A stretch of 64,000 nt of DNA from DATAAP01 sp041690495 (GTDB lineage: Bacteria; Pseudomonadota; Alphaproteobacteria; CACIAM-22H2): positions 248,001 through 312,000 of the forward strand of contig JAWLHE010000002.1 in assembly GCA_041690495.1 (NCBI GenBank), written 5' to 3'. This document shows positions 27,720 through 35,331 of this stretch, piece by piece. Below the pieces are notes generated by a model, which was given only the letters and a program-made list of their open reading frames with translations, had not been told where the DNA came from and made no database searches. Position numbers and translations under genes: made by a program. Each line of letters begins with the position of its first letter. Positions within the stretch are counted from its first letter, which is position 1.

Positions 27720-28364
27720 TCAGCTGTGCACGACCGGAGTCGTCACGCCGATCATGCTGTCGCGGGTCACGAGCGCGGCGAGCTTGTCCTCGCTCCAGCC
27801 CTCGGTTCCCGCCGGGCGCATCGGCAGGACCAGATAGCGCATGTCGGCGGTCGAATCGACGACGCGGACCTCGACCTCGCGCGGCAGGGTCGTGCCGAAC
27901 TCCGCGAGCACGCCACGCGGATCCTTTACCGCACGCGCGCGGTACTCGACGCTCTTGTACCAGGCGGGCGGAATGCCGAGGATCGCCTTGGGATAACACG
28001 AGCACAGCGTGCACACGACGAGGTGATGGCGATTCGGCGTGTTCTCCAGCACGACGACGTCGGGGGCATTGCTGCAATCGATGCCGATCTCGCCGGCAGC
28101 CTCTTTCGCGTCGGCCAGGAGCCGCTGCTTGAACGCCGGGTCGGCCCAGGCGCGGGCGACCAGCCGTGCTCCCTGGCTCGGGTTCCGCGAATCGGTGAGA
28201 TCGATCTGCCGGCGCAGGTCGTCGGCCGCAAATACGCCCTTGGCGACCAGCAGCTCGCGCACCGCGCGCTCGAGAAGGGCATATTCCGGCCTCGGGCCGT
28301 GCGCCGCGATCGGCGCATGGGCTTCCGGCCCATGGGTGTGGTCGTGGTGGTGCGCCTCAGCCAT
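27720..28364 (-). CDS. nitrile hydratase alpha / thiocyanate hydrolase gamma-like subunit (cobalt type)
   Basis: This 214-residue catalytic subunit has the cobalt claw motif VCTLCSC at 117-123. Cys118, Cys121, Ser122 and Cys123 are the metal ligands, and Thr in CTLC indicates the Co(III) rather than Fe(III) type. The following YPKAILGIPPAWYKSVEYRA and RVVDSTADMRYLVLPMRP are family signatures. The first 23 residues are unusual: MAEAHHHDHTHGPEAHAPIA carries seven histidines and may bind metal. The start ATG 28364 overlaps the preceding gene by eight bases. With the two upstream genes it forms a three-subunit enzyme resembling thiocyanate hydrolase or toyocamycin nitrile hydratase. The substrate is not decided by sequence. 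Confidence 0.88.
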   Translation of the reverse strand: MAEAHHHDHTHGPEAHAPIAAHGPRPEYALLERAVRELLVAKGVFAADDLRRQIDLTDSRNPSQGARLVARAWADPAFKQRLLADAKEAAGEIGIDCSNAPDVVVLENTPNRHHLVVCTLCSCYPKAILGIPPAWYKSVEYRARAVKDPRGVLAEFGTTLPREVEVRVVDSTADMRYLVLPMRPAGTEGWSEDKLAALVTRDSMIGVTTPVVHS

Positions 28365-28677
28365 GACGGCCCTCCGTGACGGGTTCCAGCCAGTGTTCGT
28401 AAATGTCGGCGACGACGGTGTCGGTGCTTGCGGCGACGTCCGGCCATAGCGGCGCCTGCTCGAACCGGACCTGGTAGAGCGGTCGTTCCGGCAGCCCCGG
28501 CTTGCCGAAGGCAAGCTCTTCCGGATTCGGATAGGCGCCGAAGTGCCGCTCCACGATGCCGACCTGACCGCGGAGATAGTGCGGCGTGCGGATGTGAACG
28601 CGGCGCGGGCCTGCTTCCGGCCAGTCGAGCCGGACGCGCACGCGATCACCCGGCGCGAATCGCTGCTGCACGCTCAT
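28357..28677 (-). CDS. nitrile hydratase beta C-terminal half (SH3-like subunit)
   Basis: This 106-residue protein corresponds to the C-terminal SH3-like barrel of nitrile hydratase beta. Matching segments are FAPGDRVRVRLDWPEAG, HIRTPHYLRGQVGIVERHFG and PLYQVRFEQAPLWPDVA, closing with YEHWLEP. In ordinary nitrile hydratases this is fused to the N-terminal helical half. Here that half is the separate upstream gene, as in thiocyanate hydrolase. Its ATG overlaps the upstream stop (ATGA at 28674-28677), and its own end overlaps the alpha start, so all three are tightly coupled. Confidence 0.85.
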   Translation of the reverse strand: MSVQQRFAPGDRVRVRLDWPEAGPRRVHIRTPHYLRGQVGIVERHFGAYPNPEELAFGKPGLPERPLYQVRFEQAPLWPDVAASTDTVVADIYEHWLEPVTEGRHG

Positions 28678-28997
28678 GCCGCAGGATCGCCTTCCGCGCG
28701 CAGCGCGGCAATCTTCTTCTCGACTTCATCGCGCGTCAGCACGCCCTTCTCGACCAGAAGGTTGTGCATCGCCAGCAGCCATTTCTCGTAATAAGAAAGC
28801 GACGCGTATTGCATGGGCGTGAAGGATTCGATGGCGCGGCGCAGCTCGTCGACGCGGATCAGCCGGCGCGACGGGTGCGACAGCAGATACATCAGGGCGT
28901 CGACATTCTTGTCGAATTGCGTGAGCTCGTGCTCGGCGCGATCGATCGGCTTCGAGGCCGCCGGCTCGACGCCGCCCAGATCGTGCATGGCGCGCAT
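28674..28997 (-). CDS. nitrile hydratase beta N-terminal half
   Basis: This 107-residue helical protein matches the N-terminal half of nitrile hydratase beta. MHDLGGVEP is the family start, and ELRRAIESFTPMQYASLSYY with EKWLLAMHNLLVEKG is the alpha-subunit-contacting helical hairpin. Thiocyanate hydrolase beta and the P14K/NhlE activators of cobalt enzymes share this fold, so a metallochaperone role is the alternative. ATG 28997 follows GGAGGACTGTC and is preferred over the internal ATG at 28988. It is the first gene of the three-gene operon. Confidence 0.82.
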   Translation of the reverse strand: MRAMHDLGGVEPAASKPIDRAEHELTQFDKNVDALMYLLSHPSRRLIRVDELRRAIESFTPMQYASLSYYEKWLLAMHNLLVEKGVLTRDEVEKKIAALRAEGDPAA

Positions 28998-29055
28998 GAC
29001 AGTCCTCCGCTTTTCGCGAAGCGTACGCCCCGCACCGGCCGTGTTCAAGCGGCGC

Positions 29056-29955
29056 TCACGCCCTGGCCGGCGCAGGGCGGCGCTTCGCCGACCCGGCCAG
29101 GACGATGACGTTGCCGACGAGGATGAGAAACACGCCGGCAAAGGCCAGCGGCGTCCACACGAATCCCTCGAAGACGGTGGACAGGGCGAGCGCCACGAGG
29201 GGAAAGACGACGCTGACATAGGCGGCGCGGTCGGCGCCGACCCGGCCGATCAGCGTCAGATAGCAGCCGAACCCGATGACCGACGCGAATACAGCAAGGA
29301 AGACCAGAGCCCCGACATAGAGCGGCGAGGGATCGAAGGCGAACGGTACGCCGCGCACGGCAATGATGAGCAGCGTGCAGGCGGCGCCATAGGCCATGCC
29401 GATGGCGTTGCCCTGGACGACCGGAATGCCGGCGCGCTGGTTGCGTGCCGAGGCGATGTTGCCGAGCGAAGCGGACATCGTTGCAACCAGCGACAGCCCC
29501 AGCCCGATCAGGCCGGCGCTGGAGGTGTCGAATGCCGCCAGGTCCCGCCAGAACACGAGGCACAGGCCTCCCAGCCCGAGCGCCGCGGCGAGCACCACCC
29601 GCGGCCGGATCGGCGAGCCCAGCAGCAGGGCGCCGAACACGATGTTCCAGACGACAATGGTCGAGAAAGCCACCGCGACGAGGCCGCTCGTGAGGTAGGC
29701 CGAGGCGAAGTAGAAGATGACGTAGTTGAGCGAGAACAGCGGGACGCCCTGCATCGCGATGAACAGATGCTCGCGCCAACTGAAGCGCAGGCTGAGGCCG
29801 CGCCATTTGCACCACGCGAGCAGCAGGGCGGCGGCCAACACGAAGCGGTACGCCACCGACACCTCGGGCGCCACGACTCCGAGCTGGTACGTGATCCCGA
29901 GCCACGACGAGCCCCACACGGCGATGGTCGTGACATAGAGGAAAAGGTTGTTCAT
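29056..29955 (-). CDS. EamA/DMT family transporter
   Basis: This inner-membrane transporter of about 299 residues has ten predicted helices in two EamA repeats. The first opens YVTTIAVWGSSWLGITYQLG. The second includes SLVATMSASLGNIASARNQR. Such proteins usually export amino acids or metabolites. The substrate is unknown. ATG 29955 (MNNLFLYV) gives the usual short N-terminus; an in-frame ATG at 29970 adds five residues. It lies upstream of the nitrile hydratase-like operon on the same strand, separated by about 60 bp, so co-transcription is possible. Confidence 0.85.
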   Translation of the reverse strand: MNNLFLYVTTIAVWGSSWLGITYQLGVVAPEVSVAYRFVLAAALLLAWCKWRGLSLRFSWREHLFIAMQGVPLFSLNYVIFYFASAYLTSGLVAVAFSTIVVWNIVFGALLLGSPIRPRVVLAAALGLGGLCLVFWRDLAAFDTSSAGLIGLGLSLVATMSASLGNIASARNQRAGIPVVQGNAIGMAYGAACTLLIIAVRGVPFAFDPSPLYVGALVFLAVFASVIGFGCYLTLIGRVGADRAAYVSVVFPLVALALSTVFEGFVWTPLAFAGVFLILVGNVIVLAGSAKRRPAPARA

Positions 29956-30087
29956 GGCGCCGGTTCGCACGGCAAAGACCTAGCCGCCGGTCATGGATTG
30001 CGCCAACGCAATCGGCGCAGGGGGCTCCCGCCCTGCGCGCGGGGCGCTCGTTCGGGTCCAGCGTGGCAATGCCGGCAGCGCCCGCGC

Positions 30088-30819
30088 CTATAGCAGTCCC
30101 ATCCCCTTGAAGCTCGCGTGGCCGGTGCGGCCGATGACGATGTGGTCGTGCACGGTGACGCCCAGCGTCTCGGCCGCCTTCGCCACCTCGCGCGTCATGG
30201 CGATGTCGGCCTTCGACGGAGTCGGGTCGCCGCTCGGATGGTTGTGGACGAGGATGATGGCGGAGGCGCCGAGGTCGAGTGCACGCTTGACCACCTCGCG
30301 CGGATAGACCGGCGTGTGGTCGACCGTGCCGCGCTGCTGCTCCTCGTCGGCGATCAGGACGTTCTTGCGGTCGAGGAACAGCAGGTGGAAGCGCTCGGTC
30401 GGTTCATGGGCCAGCCGGGCGCGGCAATAGTCGAGCACCTTCTGCCAGGACGACAGGACCGGCCGGTCGATGACCTCCTGCCGTGCGAGCCGGACCGCGG
30501 CATCGCGGACGATCTTCAGCATGTCGATCGTGCCGTCTTTCAGTCCCAACCCGAGCAGCACCTCGCGCGGCGCCGAGACGACGCCGGCGAAATTGCCGAA
30601 TTTCTCGACGAGACGCTTTGCCAGGGGCTTCACGTCGATCCGCGGGATGGTATGGAACAGCAGCAGTTCGACCAGCTCGTAATCGGGCAGGGGATCGCTG
30701 CCCTTGCGGAAGCGCGCGCGCAGGCGCTCGCGATGGCCGTGGTAGTGCGGCTTGTCCGGCTTGCCGTTGTCTGTACTCACGTGCCTTCCTGCCTGGGCCC
30801 GCGAGTTTACCACCGCCAC
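30088..30819 (-). CDS. radC: RadC family JAB-domain protein
   Basis: This 243-residue protein has an N-terminal helix-hairpin-helix-like half (DYELVELLLFHTIPRIDVKP) and a C-terminal JAB metalloprotease-like domain. The JAB motif is ASAIILVHNHPSGDPTPSKAD, giving the H-x-H and Asp zinc ligands. RadC proteins are linked to DNA processing, but a direct repair function is disputed. Map lies upstream on the same strand in many alphaproteobacteria. Here two small genes intervene. The first residues are poorly conserved, so the exact start is uncertain; the ATG at 30777 region or GTG nearby are alternatives. Confidence 0.9.
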   Translation of the reverse strand: MAVVNSRAQAGRHVSTDNGKPDKPHYHGHRERLRARFRKGSDPLPDYELVELLLFHTIPRIDVKPLAKRLVEKFGNFAGVVSAPREVLLGLGLKDGTIDMLKIVRDAAVRLARQEVIDRPVLSSWQKVLDYCRARLAHEPTERFHLLFLDRKNVLIADEEQQRGTVDHTPVYPREVVKRALDLGASAIILVHNHPSGDPTPSKADIAMTREVAKAAETLGVTVHDHIVIGRTGHASFKGMGLL

Positions 30820-30838
30820 AATCGCCGGTGGAGCCCTG

Positions 30839-31351
30839 TCAGATGTCGAACGCCGCGGCGTAGCGGACGGTCCGTGCCCGGCGAAGCGCCCCAGGCGTCA
30901 GCTCCAGGGCCATAAAAGCCGGTCCCGAGAAGGGGGCGTCAAGATGTCCTGCCGCCGCTGCGGAGAAGCCGAAGCGCGGGTAATACCGGGGATGGCCGAG
31001 CACGATGACGGCCGCGAGACCGCGCGCGCGGCAGGCCTCGAGGCCGTGCCGGACGAGCGCCGACCCGATGCCGCGCCGCTGGTGCGACGGGTGCACCGCC
31101 ACCGGCGCGAGCGCCGCGGCCGCAGCGGGGCCCGCCGCGGCATCGATGGCGAGGCGGCTGAAAAGGATGTGGCCGACGATCAGGTCCGAGGCGGCAGCGA
31201 CAAGTTCGACGACGGCATCCCCGTCATTTCGCAGGCGGTCCACGAGTTCGGCTTCATCGCTGCCGCCGAATGCGGCGATGTTGATCTCGCGAATGAGCGC
31301 GAAATCCCCCGGCGCGGCAGGGCGAATGGTGGTATCGGCGGATTGATGCAT
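30839..31351 (-). CDS. GNAT family N-acetyltransferase
   Basis: This 170-residue acetyl-CoA-dependent acyltransferase has motif A, LAPVAVHPSHQRRGIGSALV, for pyrophosphate binding. It also has the YhbS-type segment VLGHPRYYPRFGFSAA. The substrate is unknown. YhbS-like GNATs act on varied small molecules or proteins. The start ATG 31351 (MHQSADTTIRPAAPGDF) matches the family, and the upstream open frame is spurious. It is divergent from the VOC gene at 31429 and lies between map and radC. Confidence 0.88.
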   Translation of the reverse strand: MHQSADTTIRPAAPGDFALIREINIAAFGGSDEAELVDRLRNDGDAVVELVAAASDLIVGHILFSRLAIDAAAGPAAAAALAPVAVHPSHQRRGIGSALVRHGLEACRARGLAAVIVLGHPRYYPRFGFSAAAAGHLDAPFSGPAFMALELTPGALRRARTVRYAAAFDI

Positions 31352-31428
31352 GGTTGTACCGCAGGGCGGCTGGTAGGCTATCGATTGGCTGCGTCGCCCT
31401 AGTTTCGAACCACGAACGAGGCACAGCA

Positions 31429-31809
31429 ATGCACAAGAGTCGCCTTGGAGCACTGATCATCGACTGCCGGACCGACGATCTCCCGGCGCAGGCCAATTTC
31501 TGGAGCGAAGCGCTCGGCTACGCCGTGGTACAGCCCAAGCCGGACTGGGACGGAAAGTATCTAGAGCTGGCGGTCCCGTACGGTGAACTGAAGATCATGC
31601 TGCAGCGGGTAGACCACGAAAGCCGCGTTCACCTCGATATCGAGACGGACAACTTCGCTGCCGAGATCGCACGATTCGAGAAACTGGGTGCGAGGCGGGT
31701 GCGGGATTTTCGCCGCTGGACGGTCATGCAGGCGCCGAGCGGGCACCGCTTCTGCATCGTCAACCCGCAATGGCCGAATTTCGCGGAGACGGCGAAATCG
31801 TGGCCGTGA
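31429..31809 (+). CDS. VOC/glyoxalase-like protein
   Basis: This 126-residue protein has two beta-alpha-beta-beta-beta modules of the vicinal oxygen chelate fold. MHKSRLGALIIDCRTDDLPA and FWSEALGYAV open the first. VHLDIETDNFAAEIARFEKL and APSGHRFCIVNPQ end the second. It matches the glyoxalase-like (DUF4180/VOC_6-type) single-domain group. A metal-ligand His and Glu are plausible in VHLDIE and the C-terminal strand, but the reaction is unknown. It is divergent from the GNAT gene and convergent with map. Confidence 0.8.
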   Translation: MHKSRLGALIIDCRTDDLPAQANFWSEALGYAVVQPKPDWDGKYLELAVPYGELKIMLQRVDHESRVHLDIETDNFAAEIARFEKLGARRVRDFRRWTVMQAPSGHRFCIVNPQWPNFAETAKSWP

Positions 31810-31818
31810 GGCGGCCGC

Positions 31819-32643
31819 TCACGCGGCGTAGGGCGGCCGGTGCTGGTCGCTCGGAGACAGCGTAAAGATCTCGTAGCCGGTCGCGGTGACGCCGATCGAG
31901 TGCTCGAACTGGGCCGACAGCGAGCGATCCTTGGTGACAGCCGTCCAGCCGTCCGACAGCACCTTCACCTCCCACCGTCCTGCATTGATCATCGGCTCGA
32001 CGGTGAAGAACATGCCCTCGCGCAGCACCACGCCGGTGCCCGGCTCGCCATAATGCAGGACCGACGGCGCCTCGTGGAAGATGCGGCCGAGGCCGTGCCC
32101 GCAGAAATCGCGCACGACCGAGAAGCGGTTGGCCTCCGCGAACGTTTGGATAGCATGGCCGATGTCGCCGAGCGTGGCGCCGGGTTTGACCACCTCGATG
32201 CCGCGCATCATCGCTTCGTAGGTCACGTCGACCAGGCGCCGCGCCTTCACGCCGACGTCGCCGACGAAGAACATCCGGCTCGTGTCGCCGTGCCAGCCGT
32301 CGAGGATAACGGTCACGTCGATATTGAGCGTGTCGCCGTCGGCGAGCCGCTTGTCGCCGGGAATGCCGTGGCAGACCACGTGGTTGACCGACGTGCAGAT
32401 GGACTTCGGGAAGCCGCGATAGCCGAGCGGGGCGGGAATTGCGTTCCGCGCCACGATGAACTCGTGGCACAGGCGGTCAAGCTCGCCGGTGGTAACCCCC
32501 GGCCTTACGTGCGGCGTGATGAAGTCGAGCGTTTCGGCGGCAAGACGGCCGGCCCGCCGCATGCCCTCGAAGGCCTCAGCGCCGTGCAGCTTGATCGTCC
32601 GCACGTCCTCGTCCAGCAGATCGGAGCGTTTCAGCTGATTCAT
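31819..32643 (-). CDS. map: type I methionine aminopeptidase
   Basis: This 274-residue dinuclear metalloprotease removes N-terminal Met. The five metal ligands are visible: Asp in NIDVTVILDGWHGDTSRMF (two Asp), His in FCGHGLGRIFHEAPSVLHYG, Glu in FFTVEPMINAG and Glu in SAQFEHSIGVT. Length and the absent N-terminal zinc finger fit type Ia bacterial enzymes. It is convergent with the VOC gene and lies about 110 bp downstream of icd on the same strand. Confidence 0.96.
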   Translation of the reverse strand: MNQLKRSDLLDEDVRTIKLHGAEAFEGMRRAGRLAAETLDFITPHVRPGVTTGELDRLCHEFIVARNAIPAPLGYRGFPKSICTSVNHVVCHGIPGDKRLADGDTLNIDVTVILDGWHGDTSRMFFVGDVGVKARRLVDVTYEAMMRGIEVVKPGATLGDIGHAIQTFAEANRFSVVRDFCGHGLGRIFHEAPSVLHYGEPGTGVVLREGMFFTVEPMINAGRWEVKVLSDGWTAVTKDRSLSAQFEHSIGVTATGYEIFTLSPSDQHRPPYAA

Positions 32644-32711
32644 GGCCGTAATTTAGGTCTTCGGCCGGCAAGATACCAGCCTGGCGCGACTCCGGCCGGG
32701 GGCCGGGAAGC

Positions 32712-32744
32712 CGGGTCCGGAGGCCGGGAGCACCGCCGGACCCG
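32712..32744 (-). terminator. GC-rich hairpin after icd
   Basis: CGGGTCCGG (32712-32720) and its exact complement CCGGACCCG (32736-32744) form a 9-bp stem eight bases beyond the icd stop. There is no T-run, so it may be a weak or Rho-assisted end, or an mRNA-stabilising structure. Confidence 0.4.
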
Positions 32745-32752
32745 CTATTCCC

Positions 32753-33967
32753 TCAGCCTATCGCCTTTTTGAGATTGGCATCGATCCTGTCGAGGAACTG
32801 GTTGGTCGTCAGCCATTTCTGCTCGGGCGAGATCAGGACCGCGAGGTCCTTGGTCATGTCGCCGTTCTCGACCGTCTCGATGCAGACGCGCTCGAGCGTG
32901 TCGGCGAACTTGACCACCTCCGGCGTGCCGTCGAACTTGCCCCGATAGGAGATGCCGCGCGTCCAGGCGAAGATCGACGCAATCGGGTTGGTCGACGTCT
33001 CCCTGCCTTTCTGGTGCTCACGGTAGTGGCGGGTCACCGTGCCATGGGCCGCTTCCGCCTCGACCGTCTTGCCGTCGGGCGTCATCAGCACCGACGTCAT
33101 CAGGCCGAGCGAGCCGTAGCCCTGGGCCACCGTGTCGCTCTGCACGTCGCCGTCGTAGTTCTTGGCCGCCCAGACGAAACCGCCGCTCCACTTGAGCGCC
33201 GCGGCGACCATGTCGTCGATCAGGCGGTGCTCGTAGGTCAGGCTCTTCTTCTTGTACTCCGCCGCGAACTCGGCGTCGAAGACCTCCTGGAAAATGTCCT
33301 TGAAGCGGCCGTCATAGGCCTTGAGGATCGTGTTCTTGGTCGAGAGGTAGACCGGGAAGTTCCGCTGCAGGCCGTAGTTGAAGCAGGCGCGCGCGAAGCC
33401 GCGGATCGACTCGTCGAGATTGTACATGGCCATCGCAACGCCGGCGCCGGGGAAGTCGAACACGACATGCCTGATGTTGCTGCTGCCGTCGGTGCCGGTG
33501 AAGGTGATCGACAACCGGCCGGGGCCCGGGATCCTGAAATCGGTCGCGCGGTACTGGTCGCCGTAGGCATGACGACCGATCACGATCGGCTTGGTCCATG
33601 ACGGGATCAGGCGCGGCACGTTCTTGATGACGATCGGCTCGCGGAAAATGGTGCCGTCGAGGATGTTGCGGATCGTGCCGTTCGGCGATTTCCACATCTG
33701 CTTGAGGCCGAACTCCTTCACCCGCGCCTCGTCGGGAGTGATGGTCGCGCACTTGACGCCCACGCCGTATTTCTTGATCGCTTCCGCCGCCTCGACCGTG
33801 ACATTGTCGTCGGTCTTGTCGCGAGTCTCGATGCCGAGATCGTAGTATTTCAGATCGACGTCGAGGTAGGGCAGGATCAGGCGTTCGCGAATCATCTTCC
33901 AGATGATCCGGGTCATCTCGTCGCCATCGAGTTCGACGATCGGCTTGGCGACCTTTATTTTCTTCAT
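32753..33967 (-). CDS. icd: NADP-dependent isocitrate dehydrogenase
   Basis: This 404-residue TCA-cycle enzyme is of the dimeric IDH2-like (eukaryotic-type) form usual in alphaproteobacteria. KPIVELDGDEMTRIIWKMI opens it. YLSTKNTILKAYDGRFKDIF and WAAKNYDGDVQSDTVAQGYG carry the active-site Lys and the metal-binding Asp residues. EAAHGTVTRHYREHQKGRET contains the NADP-binding loop. It is divergent from no gene directly; the LOG gene precedes it on the same strand. Confidence 0.97.
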   Translation of the reverse strand: MKKIKVAKPIVELDGDEMTRIIWKMIRERLILPYLDVDLKYYDLGIETRDKTDDNVTVEAAEAIKKYGVGVKCATITPDEARVKEFGLKQMWKSPNGTIRNILDGTIFREPIVIKNVPRLIPSWTKPIVIGRHAYGDQYRATDFRIPGPGRLSITFTGTDGSSNIRHVVFDFPGAGVAMAMYNLDESIRGFARACFNYGLQRNFPVYLSTKNTILKAYDGRFKDIFQEVFDAEFAAEYKKKSLTYEHRLIDDMVAAALKWSGGFVWAAKNYDGDVQSDTVAQGYGSLGLMTSVLMTPDGKTVEAEAAHGTVTRHYREHQKGRETSTNPIASIFAWTRGISYRGKFDGTPEVVKFADTLERVCIETVENGDMTKDLAVLISPEQKWLTTNQFLDRIDANLKKAIG

Positions 33968-34080
33968 TCGAGTGCTCCGGCTGGCTGCTGAAAAGGCGGG
34001 CGTGTTCTAGCCCAGCCCGCTCCGGAAGTCATGGATTCGATACGCCGCGGCCCGAACCCGCGGCGGGGAGCGGGGAAGGC

Positions 34081-34665
34081 TCAGATCTTGCGGACGCGCG
34101 CCGGGATGGTCGGCTCGCGCGCCCGGGCGAGCGTGGGCAGGAGCTCCTCGATCGTGTCGACCACGGTATAGAAGCTGCGGAACTCCGGCCGGGCATAATT
34201 CTCCCCGATCAGCATCTCGATCAGGTCGATGAGCTTCTGCCAGTAACCGCCCAGATTGCAGATCACGATCGGCTTGTCGTGCAGGCGAAGCTGCCGCCAG
34301 GTCAGGATCTCGAACGTCTCGTCGAGCGTACCGGGCCCCCCGGGCAGGACGGCGAATGCGTCGGACCGCTCGAACATGATCTGCTTGCGCACATGCATGC
34401 TGTCCACCACGACCAGCTCGCTGACTTCGGCGTGTCCGACCTCGGCGCGGATGAGATGGTCCGGAATGATGCCGGTTACGCGACCGCCGGCGGACAGCGC
34501 GGCATCGGCGATGATGCCCATCAGGCCGACGCGGCCGCCGCCGAACACCAGCTCGATGCCCTTGGCGGCAAGCATGCCGCCCAGCTTCGCTGCTTCCGTG
34601 CGATGGCGAGCGGAGCCCAGGTCCGAAGACCCGCAATAGACGCACAGCGAACGGATGTTTGCCAT
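34081..34665 (-). CDS. LOG family protein (nucleoside-5'-monophosphate phosphoribohydrolase-like)
   Basis: This 194-residue Rossmann-fold protein has the two LOG signatures: GGGRVGLMGIIADAAL-type and PGGPGTLDETFEILTWRQL (PGGxGTxxE). SLCVYCGSSDLGSARHRTEA is the typical start. In plants such enzymes activate cytokinins. In bacteria they split AMP-type nucleotides (YgdH/PpnN relatives) or produce cytokinin. It is divergent from the cytochrome c' gene, and the gap holds a long inverted repeat at 34691-34745. Confidence 0.92.
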   Translation of the reverse strand: MANIRSLCVYCGSSDLGSARHRTEAAKLGGMLAAKGIELVFGGGRVGLMGIIADAALSAGGRVTGIIPDHLIRAEVGHAEVSELVVVDSMHVRKQIMFERSDAFAVLPGGPGTLDETFEILTWRQLRLHDKPIVICNLGGYWQKLIDLIEMLIGENYARPEFRSFYTVVDTIEELLPTLARAREPTIPARVRKI

Positions 34666-34690
34666 TCGGATCGTATTGTGGAGGATGATA

Positions 34691-34745
34691 TATGTTGGGT
34701 CGGCATCCGGCGGTATTTCCCCGTCGGCCGATCCGACCTAACATA
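34691..34745. repeat. long interrupted inverted repeat in a divergent promoter region
   Basis: TATGTTGGGTCGG (34691-34703) is the reverse complement of CCGACCTAACATA (34733-34745) except for one base, with a 29-base spacer. It lies between the divergent LOG and cytochrome c' genes. It could be an operator or, if transcribed, a hairpin. A related half-site TATGTTGGGCCG appears at 36294, upstream of the LysM gene. Confidence 0.5.
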
Positions 34746-34853
34746 GTTGCGGCCGATAACCAATTCCCGATCGGCGGAATAAACCACATACCGGCGTGTT
34801 TCTATCGGGGGCATAAGCCCGGGTTCGATCTACCATTTGAAGGGGAGCAGGGA

Positions 34854-35315
34854 ATGAAATTGCGGTTTGGGCTGACTATGGCATTGGCCGTTGTGGCTGG
34901 CGCAGCGGCGATCGCCGAGGCACAGACCAATGCGGCAGCGTCCATCACGGCGCGCCAGGAAGCAATGAAGGCGAACGGCGGGGCAATGCGTGCGCTCACG
35001 CCGATTGTGCGCGGCGAGCGGCCGTGGAATCAGCAGACGGCGGTCCAGGCGGCAACGACGCTGGCCAATACCGCGAAGGCGGTGCCAGGGGTGTTCCCGC
35101 AGGGCAGCGGTCCGGAGGCGGGCAAGACCGATGCACTTCCCAGGATCTGGCAGAACTGGTCAGATTTCCAAAGCAAATCAAGAGCTTTTGAGGCTGAATC
35201 TGCAAAGCTGCTTCAGCTTGCCCAAGCCGGTGACGAGGCGGGATTCAAGGCGCAGTTCCCGATCGTCGGCCGCACTTGCGGCGGCTGCCATGAGAACTAT
35301 CGGGTCAAGAAGTAG
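34854..35315 (+). CDS. cytochrome c' family protein
   Basis: This 153-residue periplasmic haem protein has a signal peptide (MKLRFGLTMALAVVAGAAAI, cleaved near AEA) and the cytochrome c' four-helix pattern. TARQEAMKANGGAMRALTPI opens helix 1 and VGRTCGGCHENYRVKK closes helix 4, with the single haem site CGGCH near the C-terminus. Cytochromes c' bind NO and CO at a five-coordinate haem. ATG 34854 was chosen because it gives the signal peptide, with AGGGGAGCAGGG upstream. The diheme cytochrome gene follows within 20 bp. Confidence 0.9.
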   Translation: MKLRFGLTMALAVVAGAAAIAEAQTNAAASITARQEAMKANGGAMRALTPIVRGERPWNQQTAVQAATTLANTAKAVPGVFPQGSGPEAGKTDALPRIWQNWSDFQSKSRAFEAESAKLLQLAQAGDEAGFKAQFPIVGRTCGGCHENYRVKK

Positions 35316-35331
35316 AAGACGGAGCGTTCGA

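Noticed and set aside
28813..30093. 426-codon plus-strand frame opposite the EamA transporter
   Set aside because: Shadow of the transporter gene; Asp/Glu/Arg/Gln-rich with no fold.
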